Shown here one piece after another: positions 24,370-36,898 of a stretch of 64,000 nt of DNA; position 1 is the first letter of the stretch; every line of letters starts with the position of its first letter. A model generated the notes under the pieces. It ran no database searches. It was not told where the DNA came from and worked only from the letters and a program-made list of their open reading frames with translations. Origin of the DNA: Hyperoplus lanceolatus (lineage: Eukaryota; Chordata; Actinopteri; Uranoscopiformes; Ammodytidae); contig CM049403.1 of the NCBI GenBank assembly GCA_026929865.2, positions 3,303,501 to 3,367,500 of the forward strand. The letters run 5' to 3'. A program made the position numbers and the translations under genes.

Positions 24370-25030
24370 CAAACATTATCGAATGTTGAGGATTTATGTA
24401 TCTATCAAAACTTTTCTGTGTTGGTTGACTAACCCTGCTCTGAAATTGAAATCTCTCCACTAATGAATGCAACACCAATACTTAGCTGTAAGACTTCTTA
24501 TCTGTCACTCATATACTTTGACACTGGCTGTTACTTTCAAGAGGGTTAAATAGCCTAATGTAATTTGAATGGGTGTTTCTATGAACATTCACTTGTTATT
24601 CAGGTCTAGCTGTATTGTTCTCATAACTTTTGTTCTGAACCGCAAGAGAGCTGCCATGGAAAGGCAGACTTTTGAGCATTTCCACTGAAAGGAGAGTACA
24701 CGTGGTGATGATGTTGCTTCCAGGGTGAGCTCGGATATTTGAGTCTGGGTGGCCCTTGTTGCCTGTTGTAGGTTGGAGCTTCCTGTTTTTGGGTTATGCT
24801 CCATTTATATAATTGTGTTCACAAAGCAGCTCTGTTACCAGGAATAAGATGGAGGTATCAGTTTGATTTCTGCTGGTGCAGTGGTCTTATGTAGAGGGGA
24901 GGAGGTTATTAACTTCTACCAAAACATATCATGCGTTAATTGTGTGTCTTTTTTTGCCACTGGTAAGCCGACATTGTGTTTGCTTCATTGCACACAGCAC
25001 TCAAGAGCAGTCCTCAGAGACACTGAGGCT
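22898..25030. other. Intron 6, first part: unassigned except microsatellites
   Basis: A short (TG)n run at about 23972-24000 and a (CA)n run at 24302-24368. I see no further exon, repeat family or RNA gene. Confidence 0.5.
24302..24368. repeat. (CA)n microsatellite
   Basis: About 67 bp of CA repeats; open frames across it are artefacts. Confidence 0.96.
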
Positions 25031-25346
25031 AAGGGGCACACTCACACTAGGCCATCTGTACCGTGCCCAAGTACGTTTGCTCCCTGAAGTCTAGTTGGTT
25101 TGACCCAGTGTGAGTGGTCCGTTCAGTACTCAAACACGGTACACTTCCTCAGCCCTAGCACCGTTGGGAGAGGTGGTCACAGTACAGATGCTAAGGAGCC
25201 GACACAGGCACGCTCATAGATGGCAATCCTGACGTCAATTTATATGAGACTGTTCCCCGCGACCCAATACATCCATGCGTGCAACGGAAGTTTAAATCGC
25301 GCTTGTAAGTATGGGGCAACTGGCCCTTAGTGTGAGTGCACCCTAA
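25031..25346. mobile_element. TIR element, GCACACTCACACTAG family
   Basis: Left end AAGGGGCACACTCACACTAG is the near inverse of the right end (CTTAGTGTGAGTGCACCCT). About 316 bp. The sequence at 48405 onward begins with the same terminal motif and has similar internal text (tctgt, ccgtgccc, gggagaggt, cacagatgctaa). Confidence 0.72.
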
Positions 25347-26342
25347 GGGGGGCTTTACGTTGGAAACGATAACGGCACAAACCCAAAGGTATTTTTACAT
25401 TTGCGGCCTATCATTGACATGATAACAGCGTTTGCAGTCTTGAAAATGTAAAGCTTTGAAACCAGGTTCCAGAGTGGAATCTTTTCAAAACGCAACTCCA
25501 GCGTCACCATGTGAATTGCAATGATTTTCCCTGTGATAACTATGACATCACGGCTCCACTCCACACATGCGTAGGCCGGTTATATTTGTTGTTCAACAGC
25601 CACACGGCAGTCAGAAGTTTAGAAGACAACATGCACGGACGGTGTCTTCACTGCACCATCACTGTGATCAGCGGAGAGTGTGGTGCACGTCTCAAATATA
25701 ACACTCTCCAAATGCGGGTAAATTTAGTCTTAGCGAGTAAGTTATTGAGACCACCGTGCATTTTGACTGGTGAAAGATGTGTGCTCTGAAGGCTTTTCTA
25801 GCAACTAATAAACTTGTGTCACCACCGGTAATGCCAGGGACACTGCTTTCTACATTAAAAAACACTATCTATAGATCAGCGTGTAGCAGTTAAGTTACTG
25901 TTAATGCAAACAGAGCATTATGGCTGGGGCTTCACATTAAAAGCATTTCAATGGACAAATGTCAGTTGACTTTTATTTTGAAGTAACAGGAAGGTAACCG
26001 CTGACACAGCCCCTTCACAGCCCAGCAGTGCTCCAATCACTAGCAGCATGTCTTTTGTTTCATGAGGTCTATGTGGTGAAAAAAGAGGACAAAGGCTTCC
26101 CATTTGCAATACTTGTAACCCTCCGCTCACACCAAATATAAAATTGTTTACATGCACCAAAATTGCACCGGAAGAGCTATCTAGTGTCACTGCCATCTAC
26201 TGGCTTGGCATGTGCACTACAGCCATTTCTGCCCGTTTTTCTGCGTTGCCGTGTGCATGAAGAACGTTTTCGAAACAATTCTGAATGAGGAAACTTTTGA
26301 AAACCTTTCTGTTTTTCTGTTACCGTGTAAACATGGCCTAAG
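25347..26342 (-). mobile_element. Unnamed repeat, inverse relative of 41046-41215
   Basis: About 25805-25990 (cttgtgtcaccaccggtaat, gcttcacattaaaagcattt, gacttttattttgaagtaac) is the inverse of 41046-41215, which lies inside the TIR element 40615-41540. A shorter piece also occurs at about 51145-51235. The outer limits here are uncertain. Confidence 0.55.
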
Positions 26343-27064
26343 GTTCAGTAACTAGCCTACTCCTAAGCTGTCGTCTAAATGCTTTCTAAATCATGTCTGG
26401 TTTTATATATGAGGTTAATACGGAAATCTAACGTCCTTGCTATACAAAGGACTTGTTCTTGTGGCAAATACTGTATTCAAGCTATCATGGCCTGTCTCCT
26501 CCTAACAATAGTGTGTATAGGCTAATAGAATAAAAGCTATTTGAAGTGGTTAACCGTGTTGTAAAATAAAGTAAACTAAAAAAAAAGTGTGTTATCACCC
26601 GGGTTGTTGTTGACTTAAACTCCTACAGCTCTCCTCCTCGAGTAACTGAAGCAAGAATCAATGCCGTGCTGTTAGCCCTCTCTTCAACTGATTGTTGTCC
26701 TCCTCCTCCCTCTCTCTCCCCCCAAGCCTATAATTACCCTTATCAGTTAAACAGGACTCATTTATTTTGTCACGGCCCAGTAAATACTTAACCCAAATAA
26801 TATGATTCAAAACACTGTGGGTTTTCGGTGTGAGCGCTCCAACCGGCACGCATGGATGCTTGATTATCGGTTGTGTGCTCGGGCACCAGAGGAGATGCTG
26901 CGGTGCGTAGTGGGAGTGTGAAGGCAGGGTTACTGGAGTGAGAAAGCTTTGGGCAGGCAGCCCTCTCTGGGGATAAAAACCCACTGCATTCCCCCCTCCT
27001 TCCACAGGGGCTTACAATCAATAGGTTACTGCAGGTCTGCTCCAGAAAAACTCTCGCTCTCAGT
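26343..27064. other. Unassigned intron sequence
   Basis: Nothing recognised beyond short pyrimidine-rich runs. Confidence 0.45.
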
Positions 27065-27680
27065 CCAAATGCTCTCGGATGGCGGGTGTCTAAGGAAATT
27101 TAAGATTTACAGAGATTTACAGCTTCTAACCAGGGACCAGATTAATTTCTCTTCATATTTTTTTTATCAGCGTTAGGTTAAAAAGTTTTTTTTCCAGGCG
27201 GCTTTAACATATTTAATAAATAAAACTCTCATCCTAAACCATTTAAGTATCAGTGAAATCCCCACGTGTTTAATTAAAATGAAAACACAGTTCACACACT
27301 TGTTTCAACAGTTGGGGGACTTGATTCCTATAATCATACTCTTGACAATTAATACGCTTGGCCCCCCTAATGAGCTAACCATTGACCATTTCTCTAAATG
27401 TTTGTTTTATTTCACTGAACTTATATACAAATACCAATTTGTTACACTTATTAGGCTGGAATATCAGTTTTAAAAACCATATTGGGGAGTTGTTCCTTGA
27501 AAAATAAAAACTGATAGACCTAGATTATCTGAAATGTATCCAAATGTTGTTGACCAGTGTGACAGATGCCACGCCTCCTCTTGTAACTTGAGTCACATGT
27601 TTTTTTATTGTCCCAGACTAGATAGATTCTGGACTGACTTTTTTTATGATCATGACAAAGGTTCTAGGAGACCAAATTAA
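27065..27680 (+). pseudogene. L1-type LINE ORF2 remnant (C-terminal part)
   Basis: About 27090-27176 reads FKIYRDLQLLTRDQINFSSY FFYQR before a stop, matching the spacing of the L1 ORF2 segment that precedes the cysteine region. From 27519 a second frame reads SEMYPNVVDQCDRCHASSCN, then LSHMFFYCPRLDRFW: a CxxC-x6-C-x3-H-x4-C arrangement like the zinc-knuckle-like end of vertebrate L1 ORF2. The two parts are in different frames with unrelated or decayed sequence between. 5' parts, reverse transcriptase core and endonuclease are not present. Confidence 0.65.
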
Positions 27681-28657
27681 GACAGACCCCTTCATTGCGA
27701 TATTTAGAACCCCGCCTTACAATCAGAAATACTAGCCCTTCACTTCCCTTCTGGCAAGACGGTGTATTTTACTTATGTGGAAAATGCCCTTAACCCCCAT
27801 CAATTTCAATCTGGCTCAAGTTCTTTCTAAAATGAGATAAGAACAATAAAAGGCTGTTCAAAAATGTTTCTTTCATAAATGACTTTAATTCATTAGCTAA
27901 CCTGTCGCTCACGTTCCCCCTCCCTGACAAGAGCCAGTGGTGAGCCCGGGATCCCACCTCACTTATATTGCACTGCGGAGTTTACTTAACCCACGGCTGG
28001 CTGGCATTGGACACATTGGTCCGTGGTTCAGGATGGGGTGGGTGGGTTGTCGTCATCGCCGCTGATCCTTTCTGTCTTTGACGTGAGCCGGTCCCCGACC
28101 AGGAGACATGTTCCGGGCTGAGGACAGTCCGCCCCTGTGACAGACCCACCAGGAGCACTGGCGCCCTGTGGACTAAGTGCTCTCTATGTGTCTCCTGTGG
28201 GGAGGGACGGGGCTCTCCTGCTCCCGTATTTAATTTTTTATTTTATTTTTCAATTCACAATCAGAGAGAGAGAGGGAGAGAGAAAAGGCCTATTCATGCT
28301 TGGTGGCATGCAGGCTTTTCACCGATATTGAGGTTGTGACGTGGGGAAAGAGGCATTAAAGAAAGAATGAAGTATGGGGCGGATTTTTTCTCTGTTTAGT
28401 CCAACATTGCAATAATACTTTCTGAGGGCACCCCTTGACAGGCGGCAACACGGTTGAGAAAGGCTGTCGTAGAGCATGCACGGTCGGGGCGCTTTCCATA
28501 CGGACAGCCGCGCAGTGACAAATGTTGAGCTACACACGCTTCAATCATTTATTTATCTTTACCATTGAACTGATTAATCGGTTATAACTATTCTTCAGTT
28601 AGTTAAACGGTGAACCATGGACATCCCTAGGTGACTGCATTATGTTTTCTCTCCCAG
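27681..28657. other. Unassigned intron sequence
   Basis: The first 150 bp may still belong to the LINE remnant. A GC-rich stretch at about 27900-28150 was examined and has no open frame with splice borders. Confidence 0.4.
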
Positions 28658-28781
28658 CCACATCTATGTGATCCCAGTCTTCACCTGGATTCTGACGTTT
28701 GCCATCTTACTGGCCCACACAGTCATCCAGCCTATCACCTCAGTGTTGACCCTGCTCAAAGGAATCCTGCTCATCGTCACG
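28658..28781 (+). CDS. Transporter exon 7 (helices 4 and 5)
   Basis: 124 nt; acceptor tttctctcccag, donor gtaact. Encodes HIYVIPVFTWILTFAILLAH, TVIQPITSVLTLLKG and ILLIVT: two hydrophobic segments around a short polar turn. It ends on a codon boundary, so it can join exon 8 (42785) directly; the joined segment ILLIVTVAVTFAVG reads as a single membrane helix. Confidence 0.88.
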
Positions 28782-30108
28782 GTAACTATTTTTCTTTTTC
28801 TTTAGTTTCCTTATACGTATCATATTTCTGACCTGAGGACTTTAGACATGTATCACTCATTGTTTCAGTGTTTAGTCTGAATGTTTAACTATAACCAGAA
28901 GGATTTGTGTTTTTTTGGTAGAAAGCTGACTCCATGCTATTGTGTTTGTCACCATTATACATTAACCGTTGCTTATAAGCTCATGTTAATTGTCCCCTTT
29001 ATTTCCACCTGTTCTATAGCACTTTCATGTGCAGAGTTGACTGTTCTGTCGTGTCCATTTGTTCAAATGTGTCCAAATCCTTTACTCCACTAATGGTAGA
29101 GAGTAGATGGAGTGTGGTGTTCAGGCAGGGGTGCTTCAAGCAGAGAGGGTGAAGGTAATTGGCTCAAGCTAGCAAGAGGTTGAAAAGCTGGAAAGGGGCT
29201 AACGGGGCCAGGTGAGTGTGCAGTGTACTGGAGCTCAACCTATGTATTTAAGGCAAAGGAGATTAGAGATGGTTCCATCCTGTGGCAGAGACTGATGGAC
29301 CGCCAACCCTTCATAATTAAAGAGGAACACATCAGGGATTCCTGCTGTAAAAGCGCCTGACTTTTTGAGTTAGCACTGTGCTAGTCTTATGCCTCATTTC
29401 CACTGAGCAGCAGTTTGGTCCGGCACGGCACGGTTTTGTAGGGATTGGTAACCCTAGATCTGGTTTGGGTTTCCACTGCTGACAGCCCCTTTACTTGGTA
29501 TAGGCAGGGTTTATGCTTGATGGCGATAGCCACGGTCAGAGTATATACATTCTACTGGCCAGAGGTGTGCCGGCAGCCCCAGCTACGTAATAGGGTTACA
29601 TCGGCGACTAATGGCACAACTGGCAATATTCATTTTTCTTTTTCTTTTTTTTTGCAATGCTGTCAGAGTGACAGAGGTTGCAGTGGAGAGAGAAAGATAG
29701 GCAGATAGATAAAGAGAGAGGTAGACAGAGCTTTATTTTATCATTTAGTTGTTTGACTTCTGAGTGATCATCTTACTTTAAGATTGACTCTCGACTCCCA
29801 GGTTTGACACAGAAATGAAAGTGACGGAGACTAAACCAAAGTGAAACTTAAGCTGGAGCAGTTCAATTTAAATGAATAAATATTGTAACCAAACACAATT
29901 AATGTGTTCTGTGATTTGCCCCGTATTGCTCGGGTCCGCCAAATTGGCAAATATCTTTGCCTCCACAACCAGGATAAATACTATGTTCAATGAAAAAGTG
30001 CTATTCTATAGTTTGTTGTTGTTGTCAAGCACTGCTTGTGGTTGTTCTATATGGCTTAAGCATGGTGTAAGTAAGTGATTTGTTATCTAAATGTTCCTCG
30101 GTTCTTAG
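28782..30108. other. Intron after exon 7: mostly unassigned
   Basis: About 29390-29570 (catttccactgagcag, ggtttccactgct) resembles the element fragments at 2480-2670 and 5160-5610. Nothing else recognised. Confidence 0.4.
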
Positions 30109-30167
30109 CTGATCTTGTTGCTCTTGCCACTAGCCTCTGTGATGGGAGACATCATTAAATCTAATAG
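30109..30167 (+). other. Possible cryptic or alternative exon of the transporter gene
   Basis: 59 nt open in the right phase (0) after exon 7, bounded by cggttcttag and gtcagt, encoding LILLLLPLASVMGDIIKSN, which reads like a helix and a loop. It ends with two spare bases whereas exon 8 starts in phase 0. Including it shifts the frame and creates a TGA three codons into exon 8. It is therefore not part of the main product; it is either a chance match or a frame-breaking alternative exon. Confidence 0.25.
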
Positions 30168-30739
30168 GTCAGTTCTTCACTGTCTCTAGAATGATGATAC
30201 AGATTCTTTTTTACCATATGGCATCATCTTACTTTTACAGTACACTAGAAGGTCAATTAGAAAACATATTTAGTAAGAAACAATAATTGTACTCTATGAT
30301 TTATACTTGAGTGTTTCAAATAAGCTTTTCCCAGCTTTGTCTCTATTCACTCCCCACACAAGTGTATATCCCCTGGCCATTTTCTGTCATGTCGCCACGA
30401 CCGCTGTGTCATACTGTCAAAATAGATGGAAGTAGCAGTGTACACGGGTCCCCTCCTGTCCAAGCTGCAGTGCTTACTGAAGTGCTCCCACTGTGTGTGT
30501 GGTGCTGTGGGCTGTTCCAGGTCAGTGCCGGCTAACATTATGGAGTGTCAGCAGCTCAGCAGGAGGTGTTAGAGGAGGTCTTTAGGCCTAACAGTACATT
30601 TAGCACAAACACACTCCACAAGGTTACACTGTCTGCCTTGTACAGCTAACTGCTCCATCTGTTATGGTTGACAACACCTATACACATTACATAAAAGTAC
30701 AATCATTTTTCATTTTCAAATACATCCTAATATAATTTA
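30168..30739. other. Unassigned intron sequence
   Basis: Nothing recognised. Confidence 0.45.
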
Positions 30740-31096
30740 TAGGGCTGTCAAATGAACGCATTCATTTCTATGAATTAATCACAGGAAAAATTATGCGTTA
30801 AAAAAATGAACGCAGATTAATTGCGCTTCTATAGTGCCCTTTGACCCGGTGCGTCAAAAGGGGTGTGACGATAGCGCAGCTGCACCTGTAGCTTGCGGAC
30901 ACAGCCCGCACGGGATTAAAGAGTGAAGAAAGAATCGGGGGAAAGGGGCGAGGGCTCTATGGATGTGTTATGGGATGCTTCGTGAAAATAAGCATGAAGG
31001 TAGGAAGACATCTTATGTTATTCTCCACTGTGTCTGTGCATTATTGATGTAGTGAGTGCCTATTCAGCAATGTAGCCATGCCTGCATTTTTTTCCT

Positions 31097-31160
<64 letters not shown>

Positions 31161-32509
31161 AGTGTCAATATTTTCGGTTATGAGTAGGTGTTTTTTTCTG
31201 TCTGTTGGTGAATGAGACGGCCTAGGCTATGCGCACCTGTGGCAGTGCAGCGCTGTCTGTAGTGGGAGATAGACAGACGTCATTTAGCCTGCTTGTTTTT
31301 TTTTGTGGTTTAAGTGGAAAATTTGGCCTTAGTTCCTTATTTTATTTCATGTAGAAACCTGGATGAGGGGAGGAGACATGTTACGAGAGAGAGCGAGAGA
31401 GAGAGAAAGAGAGACAGAAAGAGAGAGAAACAAACTGTTGGCTATACAGCTGTTTATATTATGAATAGGTATAAAAGTTTCATATAAGTAGGGGAGAACG
31501 GGGTAATTTGTTACACGGGTTGGTTGTCACAATCGTTATATCTCAGAACCAGAAGGTGCTGTCTGTGAAATTTTGGTATGTAAATATCCAGAATTGGGAT
31601 CAGAGGTCACCTACATAGTCTTCCTTGGAGTTAGACTGCTGAATTTGATTTGAGACGACTGTTTGTGTTTTTCATGTCAAATTGAAAATATTTAGCTCCT
31701 CAGTATTTTTCTTCTAGGCTTTTACACAATGGGTTTATAACAAAACACCTGTTACCCATACAAAGTGTGAAGGGTAAACTATTGTTTAGATTGTGGTTAG
31801 CAAGCTAATTAGTTGTCAGATGGTTGTTGGCCTTGATGCTAGCAAGAAATTCAAGTTGGGGTTGGTCGTCACATTTTTTGGGGGGTTGGTTGTCACATGT
31901 TATCTCAAGGCTGCAGCCAGAAAAGGAACCCAATAATGAAATAAATTGTCAAGCTGTATCCTCACTGACACCCCAGAGAAGGAAATAATAGAGCAGGAAA
32001 AGGCAGCTCGCATGCAAAAGAAAAAAGGGCAACAAAATCCAAACAACCCAGTGCATCCCAAACTAGACCAGCTGCCAAGGCTACAGTAAGTTATGTAGGC
32101 CTATTTGTCAACTTGACAATGCAATTAAACTTTAAAATTTAGTTCTACTTTCTTGCCTTCTTTTTAAGATTATTCCCATTAAGATAACATTGTGACAAAC
32201 AACCCCATAGTGTTTGACAACCAACCCCTTGATGGGGTTGGTTGTCACAATGTGTAAGGGTGTCTTTGATGATTAATTTCTTCCTTATTACAATAAAATA
32301 GAAAAAGTGAGGGGGACATATTTCAAGCCAACACCTTAAGCTTCAATTTAATGTAGGAATGACTATTGAAAGATGTTTAGGTGATAAGCAATTCTCACTA
32401 GAGTAAAAAGTGTGCCTTCTTACCCCGTTCTCCCCTATGCGATTAATTTAGATTAATTTATCACAGAGCCTGTAATTAATTCGATAACATTTTTTTCTAG
32501 ACAGCCTTC
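30740..32509 (+). mobile_element. hAT-like TAGGGCTGTCAA element, copy 1, carrying a second element
   Basis: Begins TAGGGCTGTCAA and ends with a decayed inverse (gacagccttc). Flanking octamers ATAATTTA and ATAAATTC agree at 6 of 8 positions. Left internal text (tgccctttgacccggtgc, agctgcacctgtag) and right internal text (gattaatttagattaat, cacagagcctgtaattaatt) match the copies at 44626 (inverted) and 54388. Contains a (TG)n run at about 31102-31157 and a TA-flanked insertion at 31489-32437. Confidence 0.82.
31489..32437. mobile_element. TIR element inserted at TA inside the hAT-like copy
   Basis: TAGGGGAGAACGGGGTAA at 31489-31506 is the exact inverse of 32420-32437. The uninterrupted paralogous copies read aagtatgcgatt (inverse at about 44696-44707) and aagtgtgcgatt (about 56214-56225) across the same point, so a single TA was duplicated on insertion. 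The interior has repeated ggttggttgtcaca motifs. No transposase frame recognised. Confidence 0.87.
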
Positions 32510-33419
32510 ATAAATTCACATTCCAATCTTGTGTGTACATTGACAGAGTTGCAACGGTGCATTTTGAACTCTGCGTGTTGTTTTCTCTGGTGGTGCCCAA
32601 AACATCACGTTTATCAGAACACACATTTTAATAATATATAAATTAAATATATTTTTCAAACACACATTGTGCCGTAGATGATGTAATTCCTTTTACTTCA
32701 ACTTTCTTACTAGCGCAAAGTAGGAAATCTCCGGCTCTTCTTCTTAAACAAATACTTTGGATAACTTTTCAAAATGGCAGCCCCCTCAGTGATAGGACGT
32801 GGTACTATTTGTTATTGCTTGGTGTCCCATTCTGATAATTCTACTAGTTCCTCTTACTCTCTCTCTCCATCTTCCTAAATCATTACTTCCTAACTCACAG
32901 GAAGATTTGTCTCAATCACCAGAAGAAATGCTGACACAGCCATTCCATTGTTTGCCTACCAGGCTTGTCTTTGACTTTGCAATTTTTTAAAGCTGAAGAC
33001 AGTTTGTCACAATTCTTCATTAGATAAAAATCTCCCCCCTAGGACAGAGCTTTCATTTATCTTGTATGCCTTTCTAACTGTGTTCCTATGCATTTATTAA
33101 ACCATGTTAGTTCAGCTTAATCACTGACATATAGTGGGAGACAACCTGACACTTGATTAGTCCCAGTGCAGTTAAGTCATATTCCACTGGCAGCAAGGGT
33201 TACAGTTAAAGAAGTTTGTAGGTAACATCAGAGCTGTCCACATAAATAATCATAACTTTCAACAAAAGGAATTCTGTACATTCTCACATTAAAAGACACT
33301 CACCACGGTACAAATGTGCATGTGTGGAACAAAACAACTAGAGGACATCATCCGGACAGTATGTAGCCTGAAGTCCTTAGACCCTCGATTCCAATAAAGA
33401 AAAACTTTACCAAAAAACT
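32510..33419. other. Unassigned intron sequence
   Basis: Nothing recognised. Confidence 0.45.
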
Positions 33420-33847
33420 TTAAAGGTTCAGTAAGCGGAATGGTCAGTTTAGCTCCTGTCAGGGACAGTTAGCAGTCCCCTCCCTCGTCACCACATTAAT
33501 GCACTGCGGCCTTCAAGCAGCGAGTTATCTAGCATCATCTCAGATCCAGAAGTGTGATAAAACATGATAAAAACCATCAAAACAGACAATGGGAAGGAGG
33601 ATTTTTACTTGCTCCGCCATTGTAGGTGCATACACATTCACCCATCTGTCGCTCTGCACGTGCACCGGCAGTGAGACGGGTGCCGGTTTGTTAGCGTTCT
33701 CTCTTCTGATTGGTTATCGGTAGTGGGATCCCAGAAAAGTTTATTTTATGATTACATGCAGAGCGGGTGAGTGAGAGATCGGCTGTATGGATAAAGAGCG
33801 ATTTAACACTTATATTAACATAAATAAACAGCTTACTTCACCTTTAA
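33420..33847. mobile_element. TTAA-bounded MITE, family A, full-length short copy
   Basis: Bounded by TTAA at 33420-33423 and 33844-33847; ends TTAAAGGTTCAGTAAGCG and GCTTACTTCACCTTTAA are inverted with few mismatches. 428 bp. Internal text matches 2737-2989 in the same orientation and 58235-58878 inverted. Confidence 0.83.
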
Positions 33848-34623
33848 CAGTGTTAAAGTGAGAAATAAATGTCACAAATAGCAGTAGAAGAGGGACCTCT
33901 CTTCTCCCAGGACTGACAGGCATGCAGTGAATAGAATAGAGCTCATAGCACAGAATACAAGTTATGCTTCAGGAGGCTATTACTATTGTGTGTGCTTAAA
34001 GAAAAAAAAATCCTGAGTATAATTTGATAATTGGTCATTCAAACAAATGAACGCACAGAGTTAAAGGGTCTATGTTAGTCTATCACAGTAAAATATACAG
34101 TATATGTACCGTACAATACATACAGGGCCCTGTTCCAAAAGGCTCTATTGGAGGATGAATCAAATAGATGTTGGGTTGCGTTAGGAATACAGCTACTTAT
34201 ACACCAACCATCAGATCAATGAGCAGGAGGCAGCCACTGGAACCTTTATGACTCTCCCTTGTCCTTGAAGAGCCCTGGAAGTAAATTGGACAGATTGATT
34301 TTAGATTGCATTGATAGCACACACCCAACGTTGTTAAAATATCTATAAATGCTTTTTATGTACAAACGCAAGCATACTCACTAACTCAGTCAGCTGACCT
34401 CAATTGAGTCTGTGTCACGGGGAGCGTCGGTTCAATTCTGTAGTCATTTCCCAGGCCAAGTATTAGAAGGACTCAGCCGGGCATAATTCTAAACCCGTCA
34501 AAATGTACGCAGCCGCTGTTGTTTTTGTTTTTTGGAAGTTGCATCTATGCCTGTAGGTGGAGATATTCACACAGAAAGTATATCACACTATTCCGCAATG
34601 CACACACACACACACGCACGCAC

Positions 34624-34655
<32 letters not shown>

Positions 34656-35520
34656 GAGGGAAATGTGTCCTAGAGCTAAGTCCCAAACAGGGGGAAGGAG
34701 GCGTTTAGATTTAGAGTTTGACTTGTGGAGCGGGGCACTGATAGCCATTCCCTGTTCTCTGTATCAATATGAAAGAGAGAGAGAGAGAGAGAGAGAGAGC
34801 TGGGCAGGCAAGGCCGACTGCACAGAATAAAAGACACTATCGTCAAGCACCAGCCATTTATGGCCCCACCAAATGCGATTTTTCTCTTTATGGCTGAAAT
34901 ATTAATGTTTCTATTTTGGTATATAGCAAGAAAGAAAAACAGCAGTTTCCAGGCCCTTGAGCCGGCCACGATAGATGGACAGAGGGGGCCGGTGAGACAG
35001 AGACTTTAATAAGTGATGTCACGGCAAATAAAAGTGTGGCTGAAGTATGACCTTCAGTCGGCAACTTCTGTAAAAACCTCAAAGTCAAAGGAACAGACGT
35101 AAAAGGTTTCTTAAGATTATTTGAATCCCATTTTATTGCGGCGTTTACTGGAGGAGCATCCAGTGATGATGCACTTTGTATGTATGACTTGCATAATTTG
35201 GGGATTGAAATGGTCCATTATGTAAAAGCTAACAGGGACCCATGTATCCCATCTCCTCTTGGCTTATTCTCAGTCAGACGTTCTCCAAGTCTTTTTGGAG
35301 GGAGGTTATAGCTGATGTCATTACCAGCAGTTTCTCCCTCTCCTCTCCTATCTGAATGTTTGAGTTCAAACAGTAGAGCTGCATTTCCAGTTGTCAGGGC
35401 TCTGAGCTAGTGTAAGTATTAGCTCTGTCAACTGCCAGAACTATGTACAAGCTCACACCCAGCTCTTGGTTGTACACTCTAATGGGCACCAGCCAGTCAT
35501 AGCCAGTTCATTAAAATGGT
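33848..35520. other. Intron sequence with two simple repeats
   Basis: Holds an (AC)n run with GCAC interruptions at about 34602-34650 and a (GA)n run at about 34769-34799. Otherwise nothing recognised. Confidence 0.5.
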
Positions 35521-35679
35521 AAACAGGCTTGACTTATATAGCGCATTTTAGCCGATTTTCTCAGCCCCAAAGCGCTTTACATTTCTTACCAAATCCACTG
35601 ATGGCAGTAGCTGCCATGCAAGGCCCCCTCTGAACCATCGGGAGCAAGTTATGTTCAGTGTCTTGCCCAGGGACACTTG

Positions 35680-36898
35680 AGCTGTGTCTTGATTCAGAGA
35701 CCGCGCACTTGGTAGGACGCAGTCTCGCGGTCTATGAAGGCTATAGCCTATGAAGGCCGATTTTAAGGCCGGTTTTAAGGCCAACGAGCCTTGTTAGACG
35801 GGTCGGTCTCCGCAGGTCTCCGTTTACGAGCATTTCCGGTTCACGTAACAAGCCGTTACCTTGCGTGACGACTCGCCGCTCCTGTGCTGCCTAGCAACCC
35901 TGATTGCTGCCAACGGAGACAGCCTTGTCAACAGAGGAAAAAAGAAAAAGAAGTTGCCTACCAGACCAAAAGAAAAAAAGTACAAGAAAAAAAGAAAGGA
36001 ATATAAAAGTTAAGAAGATGGAGCAACACGTTGCTGTTTTGTTATTTTTTATTTTATTGTATGCAATCTCTGAAAAAAACGCAATGAATCATGGGATATG
36101 TTGGGCCACTTAGGCTGTGTCTTGATTCAGGGGTTGCACCCTACGTAGGCTGCATTTGAAGACCGATTGCGTCATAGCGGCGCGCAAAGGCTGTCCCGTT
36201 TGCAAGGCTCCTTGCAAGGCTCCTCATATGCGGCCGAGAAATGCAGCCTTCTTTTCACGGTTTTGAAGGCTGCATCAGATGGATCCTTCGTGGCCCAACA
36301 TATCCCATGATTCATTGCGTTTTTTTCAGAGATTGCATACAATAAAATAAAAAATAACAAAACAGCACCGTGTTGCTCCATCTTCTTAACTTTTATCTTC
36401 CTTTCTTTTTTTCTTGTACTTTTTTTTTCTTTTCGTCTGGTAGGCAACTTCTTTTTCTTTTTACCTCTGTTGACAAGGCTGTCTCCGTTGGCAGCAATCA
36501 GGGTTGCTAGGCAGCACAGGAGCGGCGAGTCGTCACGCAAGGTAACGGCTTGTTACGTGAACCGGAAATGCTCGTAAACGGAGACCTGTGGAGACCGTCC
36601 CGTTTAACAAGGCTCGTTGGCCTTAAAACCGGCCTTAAAATCGGCCTTCATAGGCTATAGCCTTCATAGACCGCGAGACTGCGTCCTACCAAGTGCGCGG
36701 TCTCTGAATCAAGACACAGCCGAAGGATCCATCTGATGCAGCCTTCAAAACCGTGAAAAGAAGGCTGCATTTCTCGGCTGCATATGAGGAGCCTTGCAAG
36801 GAGCCTTGCAAACGGGACAGCCTTTGCGCGCCGCCATGACGCAATCGGTCTTCAAATGCAGCCTACGTAGGGTGCAACCCCTGAATCAAGACACAGCC
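35680..36898 (+). mobile_element. TIR element (GGCTGTGTCTTGATTCAG family), outer copy, interrupted
   Basis: Left end AGCTGTGTCTTGATTCAG and right end CTGAATCAAGACACAGCC are inverted; TTG flanks both sides (35677-35679, 36899-36901). Removing the inner copy leaves 432 plus 177 = 609 bp, nearly the inner copy's 610 bp. The left piece carries a coding-like but stop-broken stretch rich in Lys codons; I do not recognise a transposase. Confidence 0.85.
36112..36721 (-). mobile_element. Inner inverted full-length copy of the same TIR element
   Basis: 610 bp running between AGGCTGTGTCTTGATTCAG and CTGAATCAAGACACAGCC, in opposite orientation to the copy that contains it. As a result 35680-36107 pairs with about 36292-36721 and 36112-36291 pairs with 36722-36898, forming a near-complete 1.2-kb fold-back. 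The flanks (CTT left, GAA right) do not show a duplication. Confidence 0.83.

Noticed and set aside
36172..36540. 122-codon and 69-codon frames sharing a KKKKLPTR…MEQH…LLFFILLYAISEKNAMNHGICW-like peptide on opposite strands
   Set aside because: The similarity comes from the two inverted copies of one TIR element. I recognise no transposase or other domain, so I do not call a gene.
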